From Natronomonas marina (GTDB taxonomy: Archaea > Halobacteriota > Halobacteria > Halobacteriales > Haloarculaceae), in NCBI RefSeq assembly GCF_024298905.1, contig NZ_CP101154.1, positions 3,250,932-3,314,931 on the forward strand: a DNA stretch of 64,000 bases, in the 5' to 3' direction. The notes beneath the pieces were generated by a model. It ran no database searches, was not told the origin of the DNA, and saw only the letters and a program-made list of their open reading frames with translations. The position numbers were made by a program, and so were the translations under genes. Positions 48,647-57,584 of the stretch are shown one piece after another (position 1 is the first letter of the stretch; every line of letters begins with the position of its first letter).

Positions 48647-48868
48647 ATGAGCACACTCAACGTGAAGATCCCGGACGAGATGGACGACGACCTGCAGGCG
48701 TACCTGGAGGAACACCCCCACTACCTGAACAAGAGCGAACTGGTCCGGGACGCACTCCGGCATCTGATCGACTCCCAGCAGCTCGCCGACTGGGCCCGTG
48801 CGGACGTTCGCGTGAGTCGCGACCAGATCGCCGCGGGTGAGACGGTCGCGCTCGAAGACCTCGAATGA
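48647..48868 (+). CDS. RHH-type antitoxin (second TA pair)
   Basis: 73 residues with a ribbon-helix-helix (STLNVKIPDEMDDDLQAYLE, LNKSELVRDALRHLID) and a C-terminal toxin-binding tail (DQIAAGETVALEDLE). A TATA-like TTAATC lies about 28 bases upstream of the ATG, which suggests a very short leader. It overlaps the toxin gene by 4 bases (ATGA). Confidence 0.9.
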   Translation: MSTLNVKIPDEMDDDLQAYLEEHPHYLNKSELVRDALRHLIDSQQLADWARADVRVSRDQIAAGETVALEDLE

Positions 48869-49116
48869 CGGAGGAGCTCCTGTCCGAACGGGCACGAGAA
48901 CGTCTCTCGGGGCTCGACCCCGACGTTCGAGACCGCATCAAGGACGCCCTCCGAGATATCGACCCGAATCGAGACCTCTCGCGACTCCCCGGCGAAGACG
49001 CGTACAAGCTCCGGGTCGGTGACTACCGGGTGATAACCGATTGGGTCCGCGACGACGACACGGTGTACGTGTTGACGCTGGGGCACCGGCGGAACATCTA
49101 CGACCGGGACTTGTAG
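48865..49116 (+). CDS. RelE/ParE-family toxin (second TA pair)
   Basis: 83 residues: ERARERLSGLDPDVRDRIKD, DAYKLRVGDYRVITDWVRDD and VYVLTLGHRRNIYDRDL. It shares the G-D-Y-R and G-H-R-R-N-x-Y-D-R ends with the toxin at 7805 but otherwise differs, so the two pairs are separate modules rather than recent copies. Predicted ribosome-dependent mRNA interferase. Confidence 0.9.
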   Translation: MTEELLSERARERLSGLDPDVRDRIKDALRDIDPNRDLSRLPGEDAYKLRVGDYRVITDWVRDDDTVYVLTLGHRRNIYDRDL

Positions 49117-49217
49117 CTCGACGCCGCCACACGGCAATGGCGTGCGTTCGCCTCGCTGTCGCCCGCCCGAACGGACAGGTCGATACCCCTAACTGTCGGC
49201 CCCGCGACCGGGAGCGT

Positions 49218-50045
49218 ATGAGCAATCGGACGGTGCTGATTACCGGCTGTTCGTCCGGCATCGGCCGGGCGACGGCGTACGCCTTCCTCGACGAGGAGTG
49301 GCGCGTCTACGCGACGGCCCGCAACCCCGCCGACATCCAGCAACTCGGCGAGGCCGGCTGCGACATCGGGACGCTGGACGTGACCGACCCCGACGACGTC
49401 GAGCGCGTCGTCGACCGCATCATCGAAGAGGAGGGCCGCATCGACGCGCTGGTCAACAACGCCGGCTACGGCCAGCACGGCCCGCTGGAGGACGTCCGGC
49501 AGGACCTCTTCGAGCGGCAGTTCGACGTCAACGTCTTCGGCCCCCACCGGCTCGTCCGGGCGGTGCTGCCCCACATGCGGGAACGGGAGGACGGGACCAT
49601 CGTCAACGTCTCCTCGGTCGCCGGGCGGCTGGCGGCGCCGGGGATGGGCGCCTACTCGGCCTCGAAGCACGCCATCGAGGGGTACAGCGACGCGCTCCGC
49701 CTGGAGGTCGAGCCGTTCGGCGTCGACGTCAGCGTCGTCCAGCCCGGTCCCGTCGAGACGAGCTTCCGCGAGCGCGTCGACGACGAAATCGGTCGCCTCG
49801 GCCGGACCGAGGCCTACGAGGACCTCTACCAGTTCCAGGAGGACGCCTCGCTGTTCGGCGCCGACAGCCCCGTCGCCGTCCACCCCGCCGAGGTCGCCGA
49901 GGCCATCGTCGAGGCGTCGGTCACGCCGGACCCCGAGCCCCGCTACGTCGTCGGCCGGGTCGCACAGGTGATGCTGTACGCCCGCTACCTGCCGGACCCC
50001 ATCCGCGACCAGGTCTTCGGACTGGTCCGAAAGTTCACGACGTAG
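49218..50045 (+). CDS. Short-chain dehydrogenase/reductase (SDR)
   Basis: 275 residues, classical SDR. The Rossmann cofactor motif is TVLITGCSSGIGRATA, followed by ALVNNAGYGQHG, the catalytic Ser in TIVNVSSVAG and YSASKHAIEG (Y-x-x-x-K). RxxxATAR after strand 2 suggests NADP(H). PGPVETSFRERV is the substrate loop. Substrate unknown. The ATG at 49218 follows GGGAGCGT (Shine-Dalgarno-like). The next gene starts one base after its stop. Confidence 0.93.
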   Translation: MSNRTVLITGCSSGIGRATAYAFLDEEWRVYATARNPADIQQLGEAGCDIGTLDVTDPDDVERVVDRIIEEEGRIDALVNNAGYGQHGPLEDVRQDLFERQFDVNVFGPHRLVRAVLPHMREREDGTIVNVSSVAGRLAAPGMGAYSASKHAIEGYSDALRLEVEPFGVDVSVVQPGPVETSFRERVDDEIGRLGRTEAYEDLYQFQEDASLFGADSPVAVHPAEVAEAIVEASVTPDPEPRYVVGRVAQVMLYARYLPDPIRDQVFGLVRKFTT

Positions 50046-50046
50046 C

Positions 50047-51336
50047 GTGTTCGTCGACCGCGCCGCCCTCGCGGACTCGCCCCCCGGCGAACTCGCCGTC
50101 GACTGCCTGGCGGCCGGCATCGAGGCGGCCCGCCCGAGGCGGGCCGTCGACCGGCACTGCTCGGTCGAGGACGGGACGCTCCGGATCCGAGACGCCGCCT
50201 ACGACCTCGCGGCCTACGACGACGTGCTCGTTCTCGGCGGCGGGAAGGGTGCCGACGAACTCGCGGCGGGCCTCGCCGAGTTACTCGACGGACGGGCGAG
50301 CGGCGTCGTCGTCACGGACGAACGGACCGCCGACCCCGATGGGGTGACGGTCCGGGTCGGCGAGCACCCGACGCCCGGCGAGGGAAGCGTCGCCGGTGCC
50401 GCCGCCGTCCTCAAGCGGGCGAGCGCGGCCGACGACGGGACGCTCGTCCTCGCGGCGGTCACCGGCGGCGCGAGCGCGCTCCTCTGTGCGCCAGCGGGCG
50501 ACCTCTCGGCGGCCGACATCGCCGCGGTCACCGGGGACCTGCTCGCGGCCGGCGCGCCCGTCGACGCGTTGAACGTCGTCCGGCGGGCCTGTTCGGAGGT
50601 CAAGGGTGGCGGCCTCGCGGCGGCCGCCCGGCCGGCGACCGTCGTCGGACTCGTCGTCAGCGACGTGGTCGGCGACGACCCCGCGGTGGTCGGCAGCGGG
50701 CCGACTGTGCCGCAGGTGAGCGACCCGGCGGCCGCCCTTGCCGTGCTGGACCGCTACGGCGTCGAGGCCGCCGCAGTACGGGCGTTCCTCGAGGACGCAG
50801 CCCCGACGCCGGCGCCCGACGTCGCGGTCGACACGCACGTCCTCGCGTCGGCTCACGACGCCCTCGCGGCCGCGGGCGAGGTGGCGGCCGAGCGGGGCTA
50901 CGAGCCCTGTCGTCTCTCGACCCGATTCGAGGGAGAGGCCCGCGAAGTGGGGCGGTTCCACGCCGCCGTCGCGGCCGAGGTCGCCGAGACGGGTTCGCCG
51001 GTCGAACCGCCGGCAGTGCTGCTTTCGGGCGGCGAGACGACGGTCTCCGTCGAGGGCGACGGCGTCGGCGGCCCGAACCTTGAGTTCGCCGTCGCCGGCG
51101 GTCTCGACCTCCCGCCGTCGGCGGTGCTGGCCGCGGTCGACACGGACGGCAGCGACGGCGGTACCGACGCCGCCGGCGCGCTGGTCGACCGTATCGACGA
51201 CGCCGCGGCCGCGCGGGCGGCGCTGGCCGACAACGACAGCTACCGGTTCCTCGACGACCGCGACGCACTCTTGCGGTCGGGCGCGACGGGCACGAACGTC
51301 AACGACCTCCGCGTCCTCGTCGTTTCGGACGCCTAA
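50047..51336 (+). CDS. Glycerate 2-kinase-like (DUF4147/MOFRL) protein
   Basis: 429 residues. The N-terminal DUF4147 half contains DVLVLGGGKGADELAAGLAE, VVVTDERTADPDGVTVRVGE, HPTPGEGSVAGA, AAVTGGASALLCAP and VRRACSEVKGGGLA. The C-terminal MOFRL half contains VLLSGGETTVSVEGDGVGGP and AVDTDGSDGGTDAAGALVD. These are the motifs of class II glycerate kinases, which make 2-phosphoglycerate from glycerate and ATP. The GTG at 50047 is one base after the SDR stop, so they share a transcript. Confidence 0.9.
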   Translation: MFVDRAALADSPPGELAVDCLAAGIEAARPRRAVDRHCSVEDGTLRIRDAAYDLAAYDDVLVLGGGKGADELAAGLAELLDGRASGVVVTDERTADPDGVTVRVGEHPTPGEGSVAGAAAVLKRASAADDGTLVLAAVTGGASALLCAPAGDLSAADIAAVTGDLLAAGAPVDALNVVRRACSEVKGGGLAAAARPATVVGLVVSDVVGDDPAVVGSGPTVPQVSDPAAALAVLDRYGVEAAAVRAFLEDAAPTPAPDVAVDTHVLASAHDALAAAGEVAAERGYEPCRLSTRFEGEAREVGRFHAAVAAEVAETGSPVEPPAVLLSGGETTVSVEGDGVGGPNLEFAVAGGLDLPPSAVLAAVDTDGSDGGTDAAGALVDRIDDAAAARAALADNDSYRFLDDRDALLRSGATGTNVNDLRVLVVSDA

Positions 51337-51376
51337 CAGGCAAACCGTTTTGACCCCGGGGGACGGGGCTACGGTC

Positions 51377-51547
51377 GTGAGGCCCCGAACCCTCGCCATC
51401 GTCGGGTTCCATCTGGTCGTCGCCCTGCTGTTCGTCGGCGTGGCGGCCTACAACCTCCACCGGGGCGACACCGTCAACGCCGTCATGCAGAGCGTCATCG
51501 GGGTCCTCATCCTCATGCTCGGCATCGGCCTTGCGCGCGCCGCCTGA
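51377..51547 (+). CDS. Small two-helix membrane protein
   Basis: 56 residues from a GTG: RPRTLAIVGFHLVVALLFVG then VAAYNLHRGDTVNAVMQSVI and GVLILMLGIGLARAA. Two membrane helices with a short turn. No family recognised, but G/C-rich third positions and the tidy hydrophobic pattern support coding. 40 bases after the kinase-like gene and convergent with the ATPase gene. Confidence 0.65.
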   Translation: MRPRTLAIVGFHLVVALLFVGVAAYNLHRGDTVNAVMQSVIGVLILMLGIGLARAA

Positions 51548-51558
51548 CACGTGGTCTC

Positions 51559-52671
51559 CTAGTCGAGACAGGCCGCGACGACGCCCAGCATCGCCTCCCC
51601 GTGGACCGGTTCGGCGAACAGCGGAACGCGCTTGACGTCGCGGCCCCGGAAGAGGTCCTGGGCCCGCGCCAGCGCGGTCCGCTGGACCTCCCAGCGCCGC
51701 CGGCAGAACTCGCAGTGTTCGGTGTCCGGCGCGACGAACCACGCCTCGTCGAAGCCCGCGACGTCCGCGAGGTCCTCGCTGACGCGGTTGACCACCAGCG
51801 TGTCGACCGGAATCGAGAACTCCTCGAGACGGTCGAGGAGGCGCTCACTCTCGACGACGCTCATCTCCTCGGGCACCATCACGACCCGGAAGTCGGTCCG
51901 GGTCGGGTCCTGCAGGGCGTCCCGCAACCGCTCTATCTTCGTCGACAGTTCGCGCAGGTCGTCGACACCCTCCTCGACGTCGTCGTCGCCGCCCCCGAAG
52001 AGACCGGCGAGGCTGCCGGCCATCCCGGAGAGTTTCTCGCGGAAGGCGAGCATGCGGCCCACCATCGAGTCCATCACGTCCGGCAACTCCAGCAACCGCA
52101 GCGTGTGGCCGGTCGGCGCCGTGTCGACGACCACCCGGTCGAAGCGTGGGTCGTCGAGGTACTCCAGCAGCAACTGGACGGCCGCCGCCTCGTCGGCGCC
52201 GGGCATCGCGCCGCCAGCGAGCGGGTGGTCGCCGCCGCCGAGCAACTCGCCCATCCCGCCCATTCCCATGCCGGCGGCGTCGCCCGGGCCGCCAGTACCG
52301 CCCGACCCGCCGGCGCCGTCAGCACCGCCGGCATCGGCCCCGGCCGGCCCGCCCTCCTCCGCGGCGAACGGCCCGCCGGTGGCCGCCTCGGGGTCGATTT
52401 CGGCGGCCCACAGCGGGACGTCCTCGCGGATTCGGCTCGGTTCGGCCGGTATCTCCGTCTCCAGGGTGTCCGACAGCGAGTGGGCCGGGTCCGTCGAGAG
52501 CACCAGCGTCGTGGTGCCGTCGCGGGCGCTGGCCAGCGCCGTCGCCGCCGCACACGTCGTCTTGCCGACGCCGCCCTTCCCGCCGTAGAGGACGTACTCC
52601 GGAGCGTCGACGCCCGCCGGCACCTCGGCGTCCTCGACGGATTCGACCGGCTCGACGGTGAGGTCGCTCAT
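51559..52671 (-). CDS. ArsA/Get3-type ATPase
   Basis: 370 residues. The deviant Walker A is YVLYGGKGGVGKTTCAAATA (signature Lys early in the loop), switch I LSTDPAHSLSD, switch II VVVDTAPTGHTLRLLELPD. A long Gly/Met-rich insert (about residues 100-165) is unlike bacterial ArsA. CEFCRRRW near the C-terminus is the zinc-binding Cys pair of Get3-like dimers. Such ATPases handle tail-anchored membrane proteins or act in metalloid export; no ars genes are nearby, so a Get3-like role is more likely. ATG at 52671. Confidence 0.92.
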   Translation of the reverse strand: MSDLTVEPVESVEDAEVPAGVDAPEYVLYGGKGGVGKTTCAAATALASARDGTTTLVLSTDPAHSLSDTLETEIPAEPSRIREDVPLWAAEIDPEAATGGPFAAEEGGPAGADAGGADGAGGSGGTGGPGDAAGMGMGGMGELLGGGDHPLAGGAMPGADEAAAVQLLLEYLDDPRFDRVVVDTAPTGHTLRLLELPDVMDSMVGRMLAFREKLSGMAGSLAGLFGGGDDDVEEGVDDLRELSTKIERLRDALQDPTRTDFRVVMVPEEMSVVESERLLDRLEEFSIPVDTLVVNRVSEDLADVAGFDEAWFVAPDTEHCEFCRRRWEVQRTALARAQDLFRGRDVKRVPLFAEPVHGEAMLGVVAACLD

Positions 52672-52749
52672 ACGCACCGCTGGGCGTTCCGCGCTTGTGT
52701 ACCCGTCGATGGGCGGACGCGGGTACGAGCGGCCGTCGACGCGAGGACC

Positions 52750-52755
52750 TATATA
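52750..52755 (+). promoter_or_regulatory. TATA box of the pilus-like cluster
   Basis: TATATA ends 23 bases before the GTG at 52779. That spacing puts the transcription start at or next to the start codon, as for leaderless haloarchaeal genes. All eight following genes are close or overlapping and could be one transcript. Confidence 0.6.
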
Positions 52756-52778
52756 CCAGGCCGGGACCATCCCGGTGC

Positions 52779-53180
52779 GTGTCCCCCAGCAACCCCGACC
52801 GCGACTCCGTCGAGCGCCGACTCGAGGCCGTCGAGCGCGCGCTGTCGGCCGAGGAACCACTCGAACGGACCGACCGCCTCGACGACCTCGAAGACCGCGT
52901 GGCCGAACTCGAGGCGGCCGTCCAGGCGATTCGCGGCTACGTCGGCGAGATTCGCGCCATCAACGAGGACGTCGAGCGCCGCGCCGACCGTGCGCTCCGG
53001 AAGGCCGAGGCCGTCGAGCGCACCGTCGGTCCCGGGGACAGGGGGACATCACCGCGAGACGACGGGACGCCGCCGCGGGACGGGGGGGCGGCGCGGCGAG
53101 ACGACGCGGCGACGCGTGACGACGACGCCGCGGCACCGAAGGACGACGACGACACCGACGGCATCCTCCGGTGGGGGTGA
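52779..53180 (+). CDS. Coiled-coil protein at the head of the pilus-like cluster
   Basis: 133 residues. Residues 8-85 are a coiled coil rich in Glu/Arg/Leu heptads (SVERRLEAVERALSAEEPLE, DLEDRVAELEAAVQAIRGYV). The rest is a charged, disordered Asp/Arg/Ala tail ending DDTDGILRWG. It corresponds, from memory, to the DUF7310 coiled-coil family found with this cluster in Halobacteria. The GTG at 52779 is set by the TATA box. Confidence 0.75.
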   Translation: MSPSNPDRDSVERRLEAVERALSAEEPLERTDRLDDLEDRVAELEAAVQAIRGYVGEIRAINEDVERRADRALRKAEAVERTVGPGDRGTSPRDDGTPPRDGGAARRDDAATRDDDAAAPKDDDDTDGILRWG

Positions 53181-53186
53181 GTCGGC

Positions 53187-53678
53187 GTGATTCGGGTCGT
53201 GCTGGCCGTCGCGCTGGCGGCCGCGCTGCTCGGGGCGAGCCTCCCGGTCGCCGAGCGGGTCGAACGGGACCGCAACGCCGCGCTGGCGACGACCGAACTC
53301 CAGGAACTCACCCGGGCCGCCGACCGTCTCGTCGCCGACAACGACCCCGTCGTTCCCTCGCGGCCGCCCGCCGAGACCGTCGTCGTCGTCGCGCCGCCGA
53401 CCCCGACGGTCACCGACGGCGGGCGAATCGTCGTCGGCGACGACCGGCTAGTCTGGGCGCCGGCGACTGGCGACAACCGGACCGTCGAGGCCAGCGCCGA
53501 CCTCCGGGTAGAAGGAACGCTCGTGCTCGCCGACGACACCCGGCTTCGGCTCTCGCTGGTCCGCGACGCCGGCGGGCCGGTCGTCGTCGTCGAGCGGGCG
53601 AGGGTTGAAGGGCGAAGCCGCGACCAGACGCCCCGTGCTCGGACGCCTGCTGTCATCGGAAGACGACTGCCTGTGTGA
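53187..53678 (+). CDS. Pilin-like secreted subunit (DUF7311-like)
   Basis: 163 residues. A single N-terminal hydrophobic helix (IRVVLAVALAAALLGASLPV) followed by AERVERDRNAALATTELQEL, the shape of a type IV pilin stem, and a beta-rich domain. It overlaps the next gene by 74 bases, unusual for this cluster, so the following start may lie further down. Function as minor pilin is inferred. Confidence 0.75.
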   Translation: MIRVVLAVALAAALLGASLPVAERVERDRNAALATTELQELTRAADRLVADNDPVVPSRPPAETVVVVAPPTPTVTDGGRIVVGDDRLVWAPATGDNRTVEASADLRVEGTLVLADDTRLRLSLVRDAGGPVVVVERARVEGRSRDQTPRARTPAVIGRRLPV

Positions 53679-55422
53679 GGTCGGCTTCGAGGGAGACTGT
53701 CTGCGGGTCGACAGCGACGACTGCCCGGGCGACGGCCGTCTCGCCGAGTCGGCGGCGTGTCGGGCGACGGTCGTCGAGGCCCTCGAGGCGCGCGACGTCG
53801 AGTCCGTCTGCACCCGTGCCGCCGGGTTCGAACGGGCCTACGAGGACGACGCCGCGGCGATGCTCGTTGCCGCGGGCCGGTTCGCCGACGCCGTCGCGTT
53901 CCACGACGAGGCGCTAGCCGAACGCGCCCGCGAGGACCCGCTGGGTGCGGCCCGCGTCGCCAGCGGTCGCGGCGAGACGCTCGCCCGGGCGGCCGCCGAG
54001 ACCGGTCTCGCGGCCTTTCTGGAGGCCGACTACGGCACCGTGCTCCGCCCGAGCGTCGGTCCGACGATCGCCCGATCCCGAGTGGCGACGCAGCCGCCAC
54101 CGACCGCGACGCTCCGGGACCGCTACGAACTCGACACCGGGGCCGTCGTCCGCCGGTACGAGGGCGACGGCCTGGACACATACCACCTGACGCCCGCCGA
54201 ACACCGGCTGGACGCCGAAGCGACCGCGACGCTGGCCCGGGCCTACGAGCGGCTCGCTCGCGGCACCGTCACGGGCGGCGAGCGTGCCCCCGCACGCGCC
54301 GTCCGATCGGTCGCCGAGGGTGACCAGCCAGTCGAGACGCTCGTGGCCGCCCTGGAGAAACACACGCTCGGGCTCGGCGTCGTCGAGGACTGCTTCGCCG
54401 ACCCGTCGGTCACGGACGCGTTCCTCTCGGCACCCGTCGACGAGAACCGGATTCGCGTCCGCCACGACGGCGAGACGCTCCGCACGAACGTCCGGCTGAC
54501 GACCGAGGGCGCCGACGCGCTGGCCTCCCGGTTCCGCCGCTCCAGCGGTCGCGCGTTCTCCCGGGCCAGCCCGACGCTCGCAGCGACGACCGACGCCGGC
54601 GACCGGCGCGTCCGCGTCGCCGGCGTCACCGCGCCGGTCAGCGACGGCGTTGGGTTCACGTTCCGTGCCCACGACGAGTCGGCGTTTCGTGTCTCCGACC
54701 TCGTCGAGAACGGGACGCTAGCGCCCGAAACCGCCGCGTTCCTTTCGGTCGCGGTCCGCCGAGGGGCCGCGACGCTGCTCGCCGGCGCCCGCGGAGCCGG
54801 CAAGACGACGCTGCTCGGCGCGCTGCTGTGGGAGCTCCCGGTCGACGTCCGGACGGTCCTCATCGAGGACACGCCCGAGCTTCCCGTCGGCGAACTCCAG
54901 GCCGAGGGCCGGGACGTCCAGCCGCTCCGGGTCGCCACGGGGGACGGGGCGTCAATCGAGCCGACCGAGGCGCTCCGGACCGCACTCAGGCTCGGCGACG
55001 GCGCCATCGTCGTCGGCGAGGTTCGCGGCGAGGAGGCGAAGGTCCTCTACGAGGCGATGCGGGTCGGAGCCGCCGACGGCGCGGTGCTCGGGACCATCCA
55101 CGGCGGTGGCGGCGAGTCCGTCCGCGAACGGGTCGTCACCGACCTCGGGGTCCCCGAGACGGCCTTCGCCGACACCGACCTCGTCGTGACGATGGAGGCC
55201 TACGACGACGGGGGTGGCCGTCGGCGACGGCTCCGTGCCGTCGAGGAGGTGCGACGCACGGGCGACGGCGTCGGCTTCGCAACGGTCGCAACCGAGGGGT
55301 CGCTCGCCCTCGAGGACTGCCGGACGCTGTCGGCGCTCGCGGACCCGACGGAGACGGCGGCCGATGTCCGGAGCGAAATCGACCGAGCGGCCGAGGAACT
55401 GTCGGGGACATGTCGCTGCTGA
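53605..55422 (+). CDS. Type II/IV secretion ATPase (PilB/ArlI-like)
   Basis: 605 residues. The N-terminal half is family-specific with Cys-containing DDCLCEVGFEGDCL. The motor domain has Walker A GARGAGKTTLL (394-404), Asp box LIEDTPELPVGELQ, Walker B-like GAIVVGEVRGEEAKVLYEA and the His box GTIHGGGGESVRERV. Hexameric ATPases of this type drive pilus or archaellum assembly at the inner face of the membrane. The TTG at 53605 gives a long overlap with the upstream gene; a later start is possible. It overlaps the platform gene by 13 bases. Confidence 0.9.
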   Translation: MKGEAATRRPVLGRLLSSEDDCLCEVGFEGDCLRVDSDDCPGDGRLAESAACRATVVEALEARDVESVCTRAAGFERAYEDDAAAMLVAAGRFADAVAFHDEALAERAREDPLGAARVASGRGETLARAAAETGLAAFLEADYGTVLRPSVGPTIARSRVATQPPPTATLRDRYELDTGAVVRRYEGDGLDTYHLTPAEHRLDAEATATLARAYERLARGTVTGGERAPARAVRSVAEGDQPVETLVAALEKHTLGLGVVEDCFADPSVTDAFLSAPVDENRIRVRHDGETLRTNVRLTTEGADALASRFRRSSGRAFSRASPTLAATTDAGDRRVRVAGVTAPVSDGVGFTFRAHDESAFRVSDLVENGTLAPETAAFLSVAVRRGAATLLAGARGAGKTTLLGALLWELPVDVRTVLIEDTPELPVGELQAEGRDVQPLRVATGDGASIEPTEALRTALRLGDGAIVVGEVRGEEAKVLYEAMRVGAADGAVLGTIHGGGGESVRERVVTDLGVPETAFADTDLVVTMEAYDDGGGRRRRLRAVEEVRRTGDGVGFATVATEGSLALEDCRTLSALADPTETAADVRSEIDRAAEELSGTCRC

Positions 55423-57092
55423 GCCGTCTCGCCTCGCGCTCGCCGCGCGAGACGGCCCCGTCGGAACTCGGAGAGGTGGCGCCGTTCCTTGGCCGCGAAC
55501 CGCTCGAGTACGCGGTGGCCGCGGACGCGGCGGGGCTGTTCGTCGGAGCGTTGCTCCTCGTCGCGGCGCTCGTCGTCGGGCAGCCGCTGCTCCTGTTGGT
55601 CGCACTCGGCGGCGCCTACGGCACCGTCGCGCTCGTCCGTGGCGGGGCAATCGCCGCCGCGAACGCCCGCCGGAGCCGGACGCTGGGTTCGGCGCCGGAA
55701 CTGGTCAGCCGTGCCGTGCTACAGACCCGCGTCGCGCCGACCGCGGAGGGGGCGGCGGCCTTCGCCGCCGAGACGGAGGGCCGTCTCGGGGACCGCCTCG
55801 CCGAGCACGTCCGCCGGGCGAGGGGGACCCCACGGTCGGGACTCGGGAGCTTCGCCGACGCCTGGCGGGACTCGTTCCCGGCGCTCCACCGGTCGCTGAC
55901 GCTCGTCGATGCCGCGGCCGGCGCTCCGGACGAGGAACGCGACCGCGCGCTCGACCGGGCGATGGCTGCGATCCTCGACGGGACCCGGGACCGGGCGTCC
56001 GACGCCGCCGACGCCATCCGTGGCCCGGCGACGGCGCTGTACGCCTTCGGCGTCCTCCTGCCGCTGGCGCTCGTCGGCGTCCTGCCGGCGGCCGGTGCGG
56101 CGGGCCTCGAGGCGACGCTCCCGGCCGTCGTCGTCCTGTACGACCTGGCCTTGCCCGTCGTCTTGATTTGTGCCAGCGCCTGGCTGCTCGCCGGCCGACC
56201 CGTCGCCTTCCCGCCGGCGGCCGTCGGTCGGGACCACCGCGACGTTCCGACCCGGCGGTGGCCCGCACTCGCGGCCGGAGGCGCCGTCGGCGTCGCCGCC
56301 TGGGTGTTCGCCGGTCGCGTTCTGACGCCCTGGAGTGCGCCGCTTGCGACCGTCGGTCTCGGTACGGGGACGGCGCTTATCGCCCTCTACCGACCCGTCG
56401 TTCGGGTCAGGGAGCGCGCCGACCGCCTCGACGAGGCGCTGCCGGACGCGCTGTACCTCGTCGGCCGACGCGTCGCGGACGGCATCGCCGTCGAGCGCGC
56501 CGTCGCCGACGCAGCCGACGAACTCGACGGGGTCGCCCGAGATGTCTTCGGGGCCGCCGCGAGACGACAGTCACAGCTCCGCGTCGGCGTCGAGACCGCC
56601 TTCGACGGCGAGTACGGCGCCCTCGAGGCAGTCCCGAGCCAGCGGGCCCGCGGTGCCGCCCGCCTGCTCGGAGCGGCGACGCGAGAGGGGCCGCCCGCTG
56701 GCCGGGCACTCGTCGAGACGGCCGACCACCTCGACGACCTCCGCCGCGTCGAGCGGGACGCCCGCCGCGACCTGGCCCGCGTCACGTCGACGCTCGGGAA
56801 CACGGCGGCATTCTTCGGGCCGCTCGTCGGCGGCGCGACGGTCGCCCTCGCCGACAGCGTTGGCACCACCGCGGCTCTCGAGGGCGGCGCCCCGGAGACG
56901 GCCGGTCTCGGCCTGGCCGTCGGCGCCTACGTCCTCCTGCTCGCCGTGATTCTGACGGCTCTCTCGACGGGGTTGTCTCGCGGTCTCGACCGCGCGACCG
57001 TCGGCTACCGCGCCGGGGCGGCGCTCGTGGCCGCCACCGTGACCTACGTCGTCGCCTTCCGCGCCACCGCCACCGTGGCCGGAGGTTTATAA
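55410..57092 (+). CDS. Type IV pilus-like membrane platform protein (TadC/ArlJ-like)
   Basis: 560 residues with two repeated halves, each with cytoplasmic helical F domains (LVSRAVLQTRVAPTAEGAAA; DALYLVGRRVADGIAVERAV) and membrane helices (about 38-75, 205-262, 282-325, 485-560). This is the T2SSF-fold platform that anchors the ATPase and the pilin fibre. ATG at 55410 lies within the ATPase 3' end. Confidence 0.9.
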   Translation: MSLLSRLASRSPRETAPSELGEVAPFLGREPLEYAVAADAAGLFVGALLLVAALVVGQPLLLLVALGGAYGTVALVRGGAIAAANARRSRTLGSAPELVSRAVLQTRVAPTAEGAAAFAAETEGRLGDRLAEHVRRARGTPRSGLGSFADAWRDSFPALHRSLTLVDAAAGAPDEERDRALDRAMAAILDGTRDRASDAADAIRGPATALYAFGVLLPLALVGVLPAAGAAGLEATLPAVVVLYDLALPVVLICASAWLLAGRPVAFPPAAVGRDHRDVPTRRWPALAAGGAVGVAAWVFAGRVLTPWSAPLATVGLGTGTALIALYRPVVRVRERADRLDEALPDALYLVGRRVADGIAVERAVADAADELDGVARDVFGAAARRQSQLRVGVETAFDGEYGALEAVPSQRARGAARLLGAATREGPPAGRALVETADHLDDLRRVERDARRDLARVTSTLGNTAAFFGPLVGGATVALADSVGTTAALEGGAPETAGLGLAVGAYVLLLAVILTALSTGLSRGLDRATVGYRAGAALVAATVTYVVAFRATATVAGGL

Positions 57093-57116
57093 TGGAGAAC
57101 GGGACCAGGCCCCCCC

Positions 57117-57584
57117 ATGTTCGAGGCTCCGCTCGACGCGTGGTACGTCTGGCTCGGTCTCGCGGCCGTCAGCGCCACGGCCGCGGGCGTCGTGACCGCG
57201 ATACCCGCCGCACCGCCGCCGGACGCGACGGGCGCCGCCGAGACGGTCGACGCCGTCGCCGTCAGCGAGCACGCTACCATCGACGAACGGCCCCTGCCGA
57301 ACGCCGAAGCAGTCCGGGTCGGCGCGGATTCGCTGTCCCTCCGGGGGCCGGGTGGCACCGCACACGCACGGTTCGGGTACGGGCCGGTGACGCCAGCCAC
57401 CGCCGACGAGCGACTCGAGGCCGTCCTCCTCGGGACGCCCCCGGAGCGCGTCTTCGCGTCGCCGAAAGCGTTCGAGCGCGCGGCGTCGGCGGCGCGGCGA
57501 GACCGACCGCAGTGGACCGACACCGACCGCCTCGTCGTCCGGCGCGTCACCTGGGAGGGGACCGATGTCGTCCTCGTGGGGTAG
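57117..57584 (+). CDS. Pilin-like cluster protein (DUF7283-like)
   Basis: 155 residues with an N-terminal helix (WYVWLGLAAVSATAAGVVTA) and an extracellular domain with PPDATGAAETVDAVAVSEHA. It overlaps the next gene by 20 bases. From memory it matches DUF7283; specific role unknown, probably a pseudopilin. Confidence 0.75.
   Translation: MFEAPLDAWYVWLGLAAVSATAAGVVTAIPAAPPPDATGAAETVDAVAVSEHATIDERPLPNAEAVRVGADSLSLRGPGGTAHARFGYGPVTPATADERLEAVLLGTPPERVFASPKAFERAASAARRDRPQWTDTDRLVVRRVTWEGTDVVLVG

Noticed and set aside
49098-50120. 340-codon minus-strand frame over the SDR gene
   Set aside because: The SDR strand has the full set of catalytic motifs.
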